The translations under genes and the position numbers were made by a program. Below the pieces are notes generated by a model, which was given only the letters and a program-made list of their open reading frames with translations, ran no database searches and was not told where the DNA came from. Positions 51,085-60,122 of a DNA stretch of 64,000 nucleotides are shown here, in pieces. Numbering within the stretch: the first letter of the stretch is position 1; each line of letters opens with the position of its first letter. The stretch comes from Bacillota bacterium (GTDB lineage: Bacteria > Bacillota > Clostridia > Christensenellales > Aristaeellaceae). The DNA lies in NCBI GenBank assembly GCA_023436585.1, contig JAEZIN010000028.1, positions 62,001-126,000 of the forward strand, written 5' to 3'.

Positions 51085-51118
51085 TGCAATTGACTTATAT
51101 TGCACGAGCTGTTATAAT
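51085..51118 (+). promoter_or_regulatory. Promoter and possible operator of the PNP/TIR/Nudix gene
   Basis: TTGACT (51090-51095), a 17-base spacer and TATAAT (51113-51118). An inverted repeat TGCAAT-N8-ATTGCA (51085-51104) covers the -35, so the gene may be regulated separately from the upstream pair. Confidence 0.7.
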
Positions 51119-51177
51119 TAGGAAAATATACGTATGCACATCATTGGCAATTTCATATAGGAATGAGGCAGGATTGC

Positions 51178-53868
51178 ATGAGCGTCAGGATGCTGGATTA
51201 TGCCGAGGAATGCATAAAAAACGTGGAAGCGTTCTATCAGGAAAAAGAGAAGGATCTGAAATGGGCTTTGGCCTATTACAAAGATTCAATGAAAGAAGGT
51301 AAAATGTACAAGCAGGAGGATGTATCCCTGCTTGGTTCCTTTCTGCAGCATACGCCGATATTGATACTGACGGCCACTCCCATTGAGACAGGCGTACTGC
51401 ACAAGAAAATATTCAACGCGGGCCATAAGCAGAAGCTGATTCAAATACGCACGGACAATATCTCGTTTTATTTTGCCGCGTGGGGGCGGTATAATATCGT
51501 CAGCGTCTGTCAGCCTGCGATGGGCGCGATGACGAAAAACGGAACGGCTGATACGCTGCGCGATATTTTCAAGGTGTACAAGCCGTCCATGATTATATCG
51601 GTGGGCATATGCTTTGGGATGGATATGCAGAGCCAGGCGATCGGGGATGTGCAGATCGCCGAAAGGATATACCCTTACGATGTGAATATCAAGGTGGAAG
51701 ACGGGAGAAATGAGGTACGGGGAGACAATACCTATGCTACGGACCAGGGGATCATGGGTTTTTTACGCCAGAAGCGGTCTTTAACCGGCTCGGACCACAA
51801 GCATAAGCACGGCGAGTATAGGGTTGCCATAGGGAACTTCCTGACCGGCGGCGCTTTGGTGAACGATGCAGCGTACTTGAAGAGAATCAAGGGCAGCTAT
51901 CATGAAAAATGCGTCGCAGGTGAAATGGAAGGATACGGCTTGTACTCCGAAGCCAATAAAGAGAATGTTCCCTGCGTGATGATCAAAGCCATTTGCGATT
52001 GGGGGGCCGGCAAAAACAGCCTGTCGAAGGATAAAACGGATAATGATCAGAGGAAGGACAGCATTCAGGCCTACGCGGTCTACAACGCTTGCGACGTGTG
52101 CGAAGCGTTGCTTCGGGACAAGCAGTTTGTGCAGCTGCCCCCCGACAAAAACGAGTATGACCTGTTTATCGCCTACCACGGGACAACCGCGCAAAACAGC
52201 TCGCGGGACAAGGCGATTGAGCTGTGTGGCAAGCTTACCAAGGATGGCATCAAATGCTTCCTGCATATCATGCCGGAAAACAAGGAGCCGTTTGAGCTGA
52301 CAAGCATAGCCGCCATACAATCCAAGCTTTTCTTGCTGGTGGCAAGCGCCAGGCTGGTTGTGGATTCCAATGGGCGTATCATGTCCGGCAAAATCAATGA
52401 GGAGCTTTGCGCCTTTGAACGCGCCCATTCGGAAAACGGCCTGGAAAGGGTCTATGCGTATGACGGATTTACGCAGGAGGCCGCGGGGAGGCTGCATCCC
52501 TGTTTTGCAGGCGCGGCGCCCTTTGTGGAGGAACAAAACAAGGCGCAGACATATCAGGAGCTGTACAGGTGGGTTAGAAGATACCTGGACAAGGTGCCGG
52601 AAAACGCGGAATTGGTTTCTGTGGCAGCCGTTTCTGGTGGCACGAAGAATACATTCAACGAAATCAAGATTCAAAAATACCACGAAGTCTTAAGGGAGGA
52701 ACGTTTTCTTTTATGGCGCACAGCGCTATTGAAGAAGTTGTATTATGCCTTTGATGCCGCGTATGTGTTTCATAAGGAGCACCCGGTCATCACCATCGCC
52801 GGAGCGCCCGGTATTGCCTATCCCTTTAAAACCATGTACGACAAGAATGAATTGGATATACGGGAGCACGACTGGGACATTAAAACCAGTACCTGCCTGG
52901 AGTATAAGGCGCTGGTCGGCCATAAAATCCGGAATCCGAAGCTGCTGGGGTATACACTGAATCAACTGAAGTTCAATGACAAAAACCAGGTGGTTGGGTT
53001 TACATCCAAAATGGGTACCTACGAGCAAAACGTATATACCAGCCACATTCTGGAGTATGAGCTGTATAAAGCATACAACTCCTGCGAACTGAATGATTTA
53101 AGCACCGTTGACGCGGATACGATCCTGAAGCAACTGCCGCTGCGCAGCTTCATACATAATGGAAAAACGGATAAAAAAACACAGCGCGAAGTTCTGACAA
53201 CAGGGGTCAACAGGGCATCCCTGCTCAGCGTGCAGGCCGCCATCCTTTTTTACAATGAGGATGACGATGAATACGTCGCCATTGTGAACAAGCGCTCCAA
53301 CGATGTGGCCACCAAACCTGGCTATTACCAGTTCCTGCCCGCGGGCGGTTTTGAGATGTTTGCGGAGGCGGAGCGCCATGAGGCAATCGTCATCCGGGAT
53401 AATTTCTCGGTGAGAAAGGGAATCTTCCGCGAATACCTGGAAGAGCTGTTCGCGTCCAACAAGGGAGCGGATGATTTTGTTCCTGCGGGAGTCGATTACG
53501 ATATAGCTCAAGGACAGCTTGATTTTATACAGTTGGTGATGAAGAATCCAAATGTCGTGAAAGTGAAGAACATGATTGACAGGGGAACCGCTCATTTTGA
53601 GTTCCTTGGCATTGTTGTGAATATGGAGGACCTCCGCGTTGAATTGTCATTTGCCTTAAGGGTGGATGACAAGGAATATGCCAATAACTGCTTTAGCTAT
53701 AATCATGAAAGCATTCATATCTCACTAAAAAAAGTCAGCACCATAGAAAGCGAGCTGGAAGGCGGCAACGTCGCCCCCGCAAGCGCCGGCCTGTACAGGC
53801 TGCTGAAGGAGAGCCATCTGTACCGGGAGATCGTGGAGAACAACTATAAGCTGATCCGTGCAAAGTAG
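51178..53868 (+). CDS. Three-module protein: nucleoside-phosphorylase-like, TIR-like and Nudix-like domains
   Basis: 896 residues from ATG 51178 (GAGGCAGGA upstream); the ATG at 51163 has no room for a site. Residues ~60-315: PNP_UDP-type nucleoside phosphorylase/nucleosidase fold (LILTATPIETG, VGICFGMD, IGDVQIAERI, AGEMEGYGLY with the family's active-site Glu pair, ICDWG). Residues ~326-450: TIR-like (YDLFIAYHG, KLTKDGIKCFL, SKLFLLVAS, INEELCAFER, where a catalytic Glu is expected). Residues ~480-660: unassigned. Residues ~678-830: Nudix-like (PAGGFEMF ... REYLEELF at 751-758, matching REUxEE without the usual Gly). TIR domains of defence proteins hydrolyse NAD+ or make signalling nucleotides, so a nucleotide-based conflict protein is likely. 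Its G+C is somewhat below the flanks. Confidence 0.75.
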   Translation: MSVRMLDYAEECIKNVEAFYQEKEKDLKWALAYYKDSMKEGKMYKQEDVSLLGSFLQHTPILILTATPIETGVLHKKIFNAGHKQKLIQIRTDNISFYFAAWGRYNIVSVCQPAMGAMTKNGTADTLRDIFKVYKPSMIISVGICFGMDMQSQAIGDVQIAERIYPYDVNIKVEDGRNEVRGDNTYATDQGIMGFLRQKRSLTGSDHKHKHGEYRVAIGNFLTGGALVNDAAYLKRIKGSYHEKCVAGEMEGYGLYSEANKENVPCVMIKAICDWGAGKNSLSKDKTDNDQRKDSIQAYAVYNACDVCEALLRDKQFVQLPPDKNEYDLFIAYHGTTAQNSSRDKAIELCGKLTKDGIKCFLHIMPENKEPFELTSIAAIQSKLFLLVASARLVVDSNGRIMSGKINEELCAFERAHSENGLERVYAYDGFTQEAAGRLHPCFAGAAPFVEEQNKAQTYQELYRWVRRYLDKVPENAELVSVAAVSGGTKNTFNEIKIQKYHEVLREERFLLWRTALLKKLYYAFDAAYVFHKEHPVITIAGAPGIAYPFKTMYDKNELDIREHDWDIKTSTCLEYKALVGHKIRNPKLLGYTLNQLKFNDKNQVVGFTSKMGTYEQNVYTSHILEYELYKAYNSCELNDLSTVDADTILKQLPLRSFIHNGKTDKKTQREVLTTGVNRASLLSVQAAILFYNEDDDEYVAIVNKRSNDVATKPGYYQFLPAGGFEMFAEAERHEAIVIRDNFSVRKGIFREYLEELFASNKGADDFVPAGVDYDIAQGQLDFIQLVMKNPNVVKVKNMIDRGTAHFEFLGIVVNMEDLRVELSFALRVDDKEYANNCFSYNHESIHISLKKVSTIESELEGGNVAPASAGLYRLLKESHLYREIVENNYKLIRAK

Positions 53869-54161
53869 AGCCCGGTTTTCGCTATAGGCATGCTCATGCC
53901 ATGATTGGAAATTTAAAGCGATTCTTTCCCATTTGGGCCAATTGCCGTATTGTATAGCCGCAGTCCAGGTCCGGCACGCCCTTGCCCGAAAAGGCGGGGA
54001 GCATGGCTTGAGATGGCTGAGCAGTTATGGCGCCTGGCCTTACAAGTCCAACCGCAGCCAAAAAGCTTAAGAAATCGAGAGCTTCACCGATGCCTAGCAT
54101 CGTTTTTTTGCTGTTTTGGATTTCTGAATTCGCATGTGGTGGAATGGCGCATAGGTTTTCC
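53869..54161. other. Spacer after the three-module gene
   Basis: About 290 bases without a supported gene. A 68-codon minus-strand frame (53894-54100) has no ribosome site and no recognised family and may be a gene remnant. A small GGCATG-CTC-ATGCC-type hairpin lies near 53887. Confidence 0.5.
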
Positions 54162-55355
54162 TCATGGTTTGATTGTTTGGTATGTATCGATGAATCTTCT
54201 GCCGGACTCCGATACCACTTTCAAGGAATGGGTGAATTCCCGGGGGGAAAAGCCAAACTCGTTTTTGAAGCACCTTGAAAAATGCTGCGGTGTGGCATAA
54301 CCCAGCATGGCGGCCACTTGCGCTATATTCTCCTCCCCGTTAAGAAGCAGCTGCCGACTCTGGTTCAGGCGAAGGCGCTGGATGTGGTGAAGGGGCGACA
54401 CGTTCAATTGACGCTTGAACAGCGTAGCCAGGTAGGATGGGCTGACGTGAATGTGCGAGGCCACCTCCATCACTGTCAGGTGGCGCATGAAATGAGCGTC
54501 GATGTACAAAAGAGCCCGCTCCACCAGCAGGTTTTCCGCGGTGGCCGCCGGTTCTTCCCGCTTCCCCTGGGCAGCCTGGCCCCGAAGCAATAGCAAAAGC
54601 ACCTGGGTGCACAGACTCAAAATCATATCCCCCTGGTAAGGCCCCTCCTCCTTTTGCAGGGCCAGTATCCTCTGCAGGCAAGCGGTCAATTCCCTGGTGG
54701 CGGGTATGGCTAAGCCGCAGGGCAGCGGCAAGTCTTGAGGCAGCACATCAAAGCTGATGGTGATAAAGTTCACGGGCATATCCGCCTGGGCGTATTGCAT
54801 GTGCCACTGCCGAGGGGCAAAGAGCATCAGTTCCTGCCCAGATAGCGCCAGATCGCGGCCGCCCACCACGCAATGAAGCCGGCCCATATCCACATACGTT
54901 AGTTCATAGGGCGCATGGCTCTCCCCAGGAAAGAAAAAGCCCTTGGGCTTCTCCTGATAGAACAGGGTATACAAGCAAGGAATATTAATGGTGGGGCGCA
55001 AAACCGATGCTCCCGGCAGCTCCATAGGCAATTGGGCCGGTTCGGTATCTTTTCTGACATAAAGCTCCACATCTATGGGCGGCGACAGCGGCGCAAGCGC
55101 AAAAGGAACGCCTGGGAACAAACGTACAGGCTTATCCAAATAGAAAGTCGTGGACTTGCTAATCGATGTGTTGAACACCTGCAGAAGCACCATATCCTTT
55201 GGCGTATTGATGATAATGGGATCATACTCCCACACACTGTACTCCTTTGGGTTTTCGTGCATATGGACAGATAATTGCTCATATCCATCCCTACTTTCAT
55301 CCAAAAGAATTTCACCGAAGGCGGAAATTGTGAGGGCATTGAGATTTTCAATCAT
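54162..55355 (-). CDS. AraC-family transcriptional regulator
   Basis: A 397-residue regulator. The C-terminal ~100 residues are a double helix-turn-helix AraC domain (LTVMEVASHIHVSPSYLATLF and IAQVAAMLGYATPQHFSRCF ... FGFSPREF). The middle has an AraC-type cupin (PYELTYVDMGRLHCVVGGRDLALSGQELMLFAPRQWH, read in pieces). An additional N-terminal ~110 residues (DESRDGYEQLSVHMHENPKEY ... PVRLFPGVPFALAP) look like a separate beta-rich sensory domain that is not usual. It is divergent from the sugar operon and probably activates it. A minus-strand TATAAT lies at 55386-55391. Confidence 0.85.
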   Translation of the reverse strand: MIENLNALTISAFGEILLDESRDGYEQLSVHMHENPKEYSVWEYDPIIINTPKDMVLLQVFNTSISKSTTFYLDKPVRLFPGVPFALAPLSPPIDVELYVRKDTEPAQLPMELPGASVLRPTINIPCLYTLFYQEKPKGFFFPGESHAPYELTYVDMGRLHCVVGGRDLALSGQELMLFAPRQWHMQYAQADMPVNFITISFDVLPQDLPLPCGLAIPATRELTACLQRILALQKEEGPYQGDMILSLCTQVLLLLLRGQAAQGKREEPAATAENLLVERALLYIDAHFMRHLTVMEVASHIHVSPSYLATLFKRQLNVSPLHHIQRLRLNQSRQLLLNGEENIAQVAAMLGYATPQHFSRCFKNEFGFSPREFTHSLKVVSESGRRFIDTYQTIKP

Positions 55356-55385
55356 ACTGCATCCTCCGATGCTTTCATTGGATTC

Positions 55386-55391
55386 ATTATA
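55386..55391 (-). promoter_or_regulatory. Probable -10 element of the AraC-family gene
   Basis: A perfect TATAAT on the minus strand, about 30 bases before the start codon. The -35 is poor, which fits an activator-dependent or autoregulated promoter. Confidence 0.45.
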
Positions 55392-55522
55392 CCAGAATCT
55401 TCACGCAAGAAGTTCAAATTTATCAGAAACTTATCCAAATCTTCACACATTGCCAAAAGCTATTGACTTTCCTGCCCGCATTTTGTTTCATGTGTATATA
55501 CTGTATGACCAAGGTGAGAAAC

Positions 55523-56437
55523 ATGCATAAGCCGCAACTGGTAATCATGGCTGCGGGGCTGGGCAGCCGCTATGGCGGGCTCAAGCAAATCGCCCCGGTG
55601 GATGCACAAAAGCACCTGCTGATCGATTTTGCCATATACGATGCGTTAAAGGCTGGCTTCGAGGATATCGTTGTTATTTTAAAGCCCGAGATGGAGCAGG
55701 ATTTCCGCGAAGCCATTGGGGAGCGCATCGCTCCATTTGTCAATATCCGCTACGCCTATCAGCGCCTGGACGTTTTGCCAAATGGTTTCACTATCCCTGC
55801 AGACCGCAAAAAGCCCTGGGGCACTGCCCATGCCGTGCTGTGCGCCGCACCTTTGATCACCGGACCCTTCGCCGCCATCAACGCCGACGATTTTTACGGC
55901 CGCGGCGCGTTTGAAAGCATATACGGCTTTTTATCCGAGCCGCATAACGAAAACGAGCACGCCATGGTGGGCTACCGCATTGAAAACACGCTGACGGAAC
56001 ACGGCCATGTGGCCCGCGGCGTCTGCCAGGTGAATGAAGATGGAACCCTTGCCGCGATTGTGGAACGTACCCGCATTGAAAAGCGCGGTGACTGTGCCGC
56101 CTTTACAGAGGATGAAGAGAATTATACCGACATACCGCAGGGCACAACGGTCTCCATGAACCTGTGGGGCTTTCAAAAAAGCATGCTGGAAGCCATTGAA
56201 AAAGAGTTCTCTTCTTTCTTAATGGAGCGTTTGCCCAAAAACCCGCTAAAGTGCGAATACTTCCTGCCTTATGTGCCAAACAGGCTGATCGAAAAGGGCC
56301 AGGCCCAGGTTCACGTTCTTGCGACAGATGAAACCTGGTTTGGCGTCACTTATCAGCAGGATATGCCCCTGGTGCAAAGCGCCATCGCAAAAAAGAAAAG
56401 CCTTGGAATTTATCCCGAAAGGCTGTGGAGCAAATAA
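55523..56437 (+). CDS. Sugar-1-phosphate nucleotidyltransferase
   Basis: A 304-residue NTP-transferase-fold enzyme. The signature LVIMAAGLGSRYGGLKQ (residues 7-23) binds the nucleotide; INADDFYG (about 112-119) is the metal-binding DD motif; EKRGD and EYFLPYV-type sugar-side blocks follow. It should join a sugar-1-phosphate to a nucleotide. ATG at 55523 with AAGGTGAGAA upstream. Its stop overlaps the kinase start in TAATG, so the pair is coupled: the kinase makes the sugar-1-phosphate and this enzyme activates it. Confidence 0.85.
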   Translation: MHKPQLVIMAAGLGSRYGGLKQIAPVDAQKHLLIDFAIYDALKAGFEDIVVILKPEMEQDFREAIGERIAPFVNIRYAYQRLDVLPNGFTIPADRKKPWGTAHAVLCAAPLITGPFAAINADDFYGRGAFESIYGFLSEPHNENEHAMVGYRIENTLTEHGHVARGVCQVNEDGTLAAIVERTRIEKRGDCAAFTEDEENYTDIPQGTTVSMNLWGFQKSMLEAIEKEFSSFLMERLPKNPLKCEYFLPYVPNRLIEKGQAQVHVLATDETWFGVTYQQDMPLVQSAIAKKKSLGIYPERLWSK

Positions 56438-57516
56438 TGGAAACAATGGCGTTTTCATTTCAACTGGAAGGCAGGCCCGTATTATGCAGCCGCTATGGCA
56501 ACGGGCATATCAATACAACGTTTTTATTGGAAACCGATCTTGGCGCCCGCTATATATTGCAAAAGGTCAACCAGCAGGTTTTCCGCAACGTTCCGGCACT
56601 GATGAATAACATTCAGGCCGTAACGGATCATCTTTGGAAAAAAAATCCTGATGTAAGACGCGTACTGCGCCTTGTTCCAACGGTAAGCGGCGAGCCTTAT
56701 GCGGTGGATGAGCAGGGAGATTATTGGCGGGTATATGTGTTCATTCAGGACAGCATATGCCTGGATAAGGCGGAGACGGCGGAAGAGTTTTATGAAAGCG
56801 GTGTCGCTTTCGGCCAGTTTCAAAGCCTGCTGTCCGATTTCCCCGCAGATAAGCTTGTCGAAACGATCCCCGGTTTTCATGATACCATCGGCCGCTATCT
56901 GCGCTTTCACGAAGTCTTGAGTGACGACCCTGCCGGCCGCGCAAAGGAAGTAAGGCCGGAGATCGACTTTCTGCTAAAGCGGGAGGATGAGGCAGGTGCC
57001 ATGGTCAGGATGTACAAAGCCGGCCAGCTGCCCCTGCGAGTCACCCATAACGACGCAAAGCTCAACAACGTGCTGCTGGACAAAGCGACCGGCAAGCCCC
57101 TTTGCGTGGTGGATCTGGACACCGTGATGCCGGGGCTGTGCGGCAACGACTTTGGCGATTCCATCCGCTTTGGTGCTTCCACCGCTTTGGAAGATGAACA
57201 GGATTTGAGCCGTGTCAGCCTGTCGCTGCCCCTGTTTGAAATGTACGCCAGGGGGTTCCTCCGCGCTTGCGGGGAAAGCCTCACCGCGCTGGAGCTGGAA
57301 ACCTTGCCTCTGGCGGCCAAGCTGATGACGCTGGAATGCGGCCTGCGGTTTCTGACCGATTATCTGGAAGGTGACGTGTACTTCCGCACCCACCGGGAAG
57401 AGCATAACCTGGACCGCTGCCGGACGCAGCTTGCTTTGGTTCAGGACATGGAGCACAAGTTTCATGATATGCATAGCATCATTCACCGGGAGTCAAGCCG
57501 CGTGATTCCTGCATAA
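56437..57516 (+). CDS. NahK-like N-acetylhexosamine 1-kinase (APH-fold phosphotransferase)
   Basis: A 359-residue kinase of the aminoglycoside-phosphotransferase fold, very like NahK of Bifidobacterium: YGNGHINTTFLLE, ILQKVNQQVFRNVPALMNNI, catalytic VTHNDAKLNNVLLD (HxD-type loop) and metal-binding VVDLDTVMPGL. NahK phosphorylates GlcNAc or GalNAc at the anomeric position in lacto-N-biose/galacto-N-biose use. Start ATG at 56437 overlaps the TAA of the nucleotidyltransferase. The pairing supports anomeric phosphorylation followed by nucleotide transfer. Confidence 0.85.
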   Translation: METMAFSFQLEGRPVLCSRYGNGHINTTFLLETDLGARYILQKVNQQVFRNVPALMNNIQAVTDHLWKKNPDVRRVLRLVPTVSGEPYAVDEQGDYWRVYVFIQDSICLDKAETAEEFYESGVAFGQFQSLLSDFPADKLVETIPGFHDTIGRYLRFHEVLSDDPAGRAKEVRPEIDFLLKREDEAGAMVRMYKAGQLPLRVTHNDAKLNNVLLDKATGKPLCVVDLDTVMPGLCGNDFGDSIRFGASTALEDEQDLSRVSLSLPLFEMYARGFLRACGESLTALELETLPLAAKLMTLECGLRFLTDYLEGDVYFRTHREEHNLDRCRTQLALVQDMEHKFHDMHSIIHRESSRVIPA

Positions 57517-57553
57517 AACCAATTCCTTTTCTATTGGAAAGAAGGGTGCGTAT

Positions 57554-60070
57554 ATGTTCAAGCTAGTGCTCATCGGCGCCGGACAACGGGGCATGATCTA
57601 CGGGGAAGCCGCGATAAAAAGCGGGCTGGCCGAAATTGTGGCAGTGGCTGAACCCCACGCGCTGCGCCGCCAGGCTGCCGCAAAGGCCTTCTCCATCCCC
57701 CCGGAGCATGTGTACGACAGCGCCGAAGGATTACTTGAAGCAGGCAAACTAGGCGATGCCCTGATCATCGCCTCCATGGATAGGGATCATTACCGCCAGG
57801 CCATGACCGCCATGGATTTGGGCTACCACCTTCTGCTGGAAAAGCCTGTTTCCCCTGATCCTTTGGAATGCCTGCACATTGCCAAAAAGGCAGAAGAGAC
57901 GGACCGCACGGTCACGGTGTGCCATGTGCTCAGGTATGCGCCATTTTTCAGGACCTTGAAAGCCATCATCGACAGCGGCGAGCTGGGCCGCGTCGTCTCC
58001 ATCGTGCACAACGAAAACGTGGGCAATTTTCATATGGCCCACTCCTTCGTCCGGGGCAACTGGCGCAAGAGCGGGGACAGCAGCCCCATCATCATGCAAA
58101 AATCATGCCACGACATGGACCTGCTGGTGTGGCTGACCGGCAGTGAGGCAGAGCAGGTTTCCTCCTTTGGGCAATTGACCTATTTTAAGGAAGAAAACGC
58201 GCCCAAGAACAGTGCATTAAGATGCTTGGAATGCCCCGCGGCGGAAGGCTGCCGTTATGATGCCCGCAAGTGCTACCTGCCCATCGCCGGCAACTGGCCG
58301 GCGGCGGTGCTTTCCCTTGATCAAAGCGAGGAAGGCCTGATGAAGGCCATTGCGGAAGGCCCCTATGGCCGGTGCGTATACCGCTGCGACAACGATGTGT
58401 GCGACCACCAAATCGTAAACATTCAGTTCAAAAACGGCGTCACCGCCGCCTTCAGCTTGAGCGCCTTCACCAACCGCATCTCACGCACCATCAAGGTCAT
58501 GTGCGAGCATGGGGAGATCAGGGGCTCGGACTATGACAACCGCATTGAAATCATTCCCTTTGTATCCACCGGCGTGGGCGAAACGAACGCCCGCACCGTG
58601 TTCACCAGCCAAACATCCGGCGGCCACAACGGCGGCGACGAAGGGCTGATGCGGGATTTTCTAGCGTTGCTTAAGCAAAACAGTGGCGATGCCGCCACCT
58701 CCATCGCACGGTCGGTGGAAAGTCATCTCATTGCCTGCGCAGCGGAAGCATCGCGGCTTTCCCACGCGACAGTCGATATGGCTGCCTACCGCAAAGAACT
58801 GGCAAGCACCTCCAAGCAGACGGTGACTGCTGATCTGTTGCATGCATGGGCTGAATACACCGGCCTGCCCCTGCCCGAGGGCGTAGAGCAGTATGTTGAA
58901 AGCATGGAAATGCCCAGGCAAAAGCGTCTGATCGACCCAGACTTTCTTGCAAGTGCCATGGCAAGATGCGCCATGCCGGAAGAAAAAGCGCAAATGCTTC
59001 GGGATGCGCTTGTTCAAATTGAGGCAGATGAAACGCTGCTGCGACTTTCGCTGGCTTTGCGCCAAGATGCCCTTGTCGCGCTCAATCGCGGCACGGCCTG
59101 CCACTATCCCCGGCCTGAACCCAAATGCCTGAGCGGCTTTGCAAGAGATGCCTACGCTTTCCTGTACGCCCTGTCCTGCGTGGAGCCGGCCTTGGCGTTG
59201 GCGGCCTCCCGCGGCATTCCCAAAGAGCAGTACGACTACGTGCCCTGGATCATGGCAGACAGGCAACTGAATAAGTTCAAGGAGACCGGGGACATCACGG
59301 TTTCCGACTACCCCTGGGATATGAACTTTTACCTGTGCGCGATTTTCTTGATGGACCGTTTCTACTTCATTCCCTTCCTGTACGGAACGCCGGAGGTGTG
59401 GCGGAACACTGTCACCAACAAAACCGTCGCACTGTGGCCGGGGGACCAACTCATCCGCCGGGACGGACAACTACAGGGCGTGAATGGCATATTCGACGAC
59501 CAGGCCTTTACCACCATCTGGCAGGATGATGAGAACACAATCACCGCTCATCCGGTGAATCCCATCGGCACCGTAGAAAAAGAGCCGGTCACCCTACTCA
59601 AGAGCGAGTGGTACAAAGCGCTGGGCGAGGGCGATTATACACTGGGGCTGCACATACCCAGCGGCGAAGGATATACCACCCAGAGACTGAAAAACTCCAT
59701 GGAGCTGGCCTTGCGTTTTTATGACACCTATTTCCCCTCCCTGCCCATCAAAGGGTTCTGGAGCGAAAGCTGGCTGTATGACCCTGGCCTCAAGGCGCTT
59801 TTACCCAAAGAGAGCAACATCATAAGAGTACAGGAACAGTTTTATTGCTACCCCACCATGGAAGGTGGAGAAATGGCACACAAAGAAGTGTTTGGAAATA
59901 TTGAGCTTGATCTAGACACCTATCAGCCCAAGACGCGCCTGGAAAAAGCAATCATCGAATGCTACCGCAAGGGCATTCCCTTCCACACATCGGGCATGTT
60001 TGTACTCCGGGAAGACGTTCCGGCGGTCGGAAGCAACCCCTATCTATCCAAAGATGGAGTCTCCCGTTAA
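57554..60070 (+). CDS. Gfo/Idh/MocA oxidoreductase with a long unknown C-terminal half
   Basis: 838 residues, about twice the usual family length. Residues 1-400: NAD(P)-binding Rossmann domain (LVLIGAGQRGMIYGE) with the EKPVS motif (about 95-99) and the alpha/beta substrate domain (KSCHDMDLLVWL, about 180-191). Two CxxC-like Cys pairs (CLECPAAEGC, CDNDVC) may bind metal. Residues ~440-838 carry no family I recognise: a helical part, then aromatic-rich blocks (YVPWIMADRQLNKFKETGDI; GFWSESWLYDPGLKALLPKE). The family oxidises or epimerises sugars and some members are glycosidases. It lies 37 bases after the kinase in the same operon. Confidence 0.8.
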   Translation: MFKLVLIGAGQRGMIYGEAAIKSGLAEIVAVAEPHALRRQAAAKAFSIPPEHVYDSAEGLLEAGKLGDALIIASMDRDHYRQAMTAMDLGYHLLLEKPVSPDPLECLHIAKKAEETDRTVTVCHVLRYAPFFRTLKAIIDSGELGRVVSIVHNENVGNFHMAHSFVRGNWRKSGDSSPIIMQKSCHDMDLLVWLTGSEAEQVSSFGQLTYFKEENAPKNSALRCLECPAAEGCRYDARKCYLPIAGNWPAAVLSLDQSEEGLMKAIAEGPYGRCVYRCDNDVCDHQIVNIQFKNGVTAAFSLSAFTNRISRTIKVMCEHGEIRGSDYDNRIEIIPFVSTGVGETNARTVFTSQTSGGHNGGDEGLMRDFLALLKQNSGDAATSIARSVESHLIACAAEASRLSHATVDMAAYRKELASTSKQTVTADLLHAWAEYTGLPLPEGVEQYVESMEMPRQKRLIDPDFLASAMARCAMPEEKAQMLRDALVQIEADETLLRLSLALRQDALVALNRGTACHYPRPEPKCLSGFARDAYAFLYALSCVEPALALAASRGIPKEQYDYVPWIMADRQLNKFKETGDITVSDYPWDMNFYLCAIFLMDRFYFIPFLYGTPEVWRNTVTNKTVALWPGDQLIRRDGQLQGVNGIFDDQAFTTIWQDDENTITAHPVNPIGTVEKEPVTLLKSEWYKALGEGDYTLGLHIPSGEGYTTQRLKNSMELALRFYDTYFPSLPIKGFWSESWLYDPGLKALLPKESNIIRVQEQFYCYPTMEGGEMAHKEVFGNIELDLDTYQPKTRLEKAIIECYRKGIPFHTSGMFVLREDVPAVGSNPYLSKDGVSR

Positions 60071-60122
60071 GGCTGTCTGCGATTCTTTGAAAGGCAACTG
60101 ATTTGCGAGGTGGTGTTAGTCG

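Noticed and set aside
53894..54100. 68-codon minus-strand frame after the AraC gene
   Set aside because: No ribosome site and no known family. It could be a gene remnant, but the sequence alone does not support calling it.
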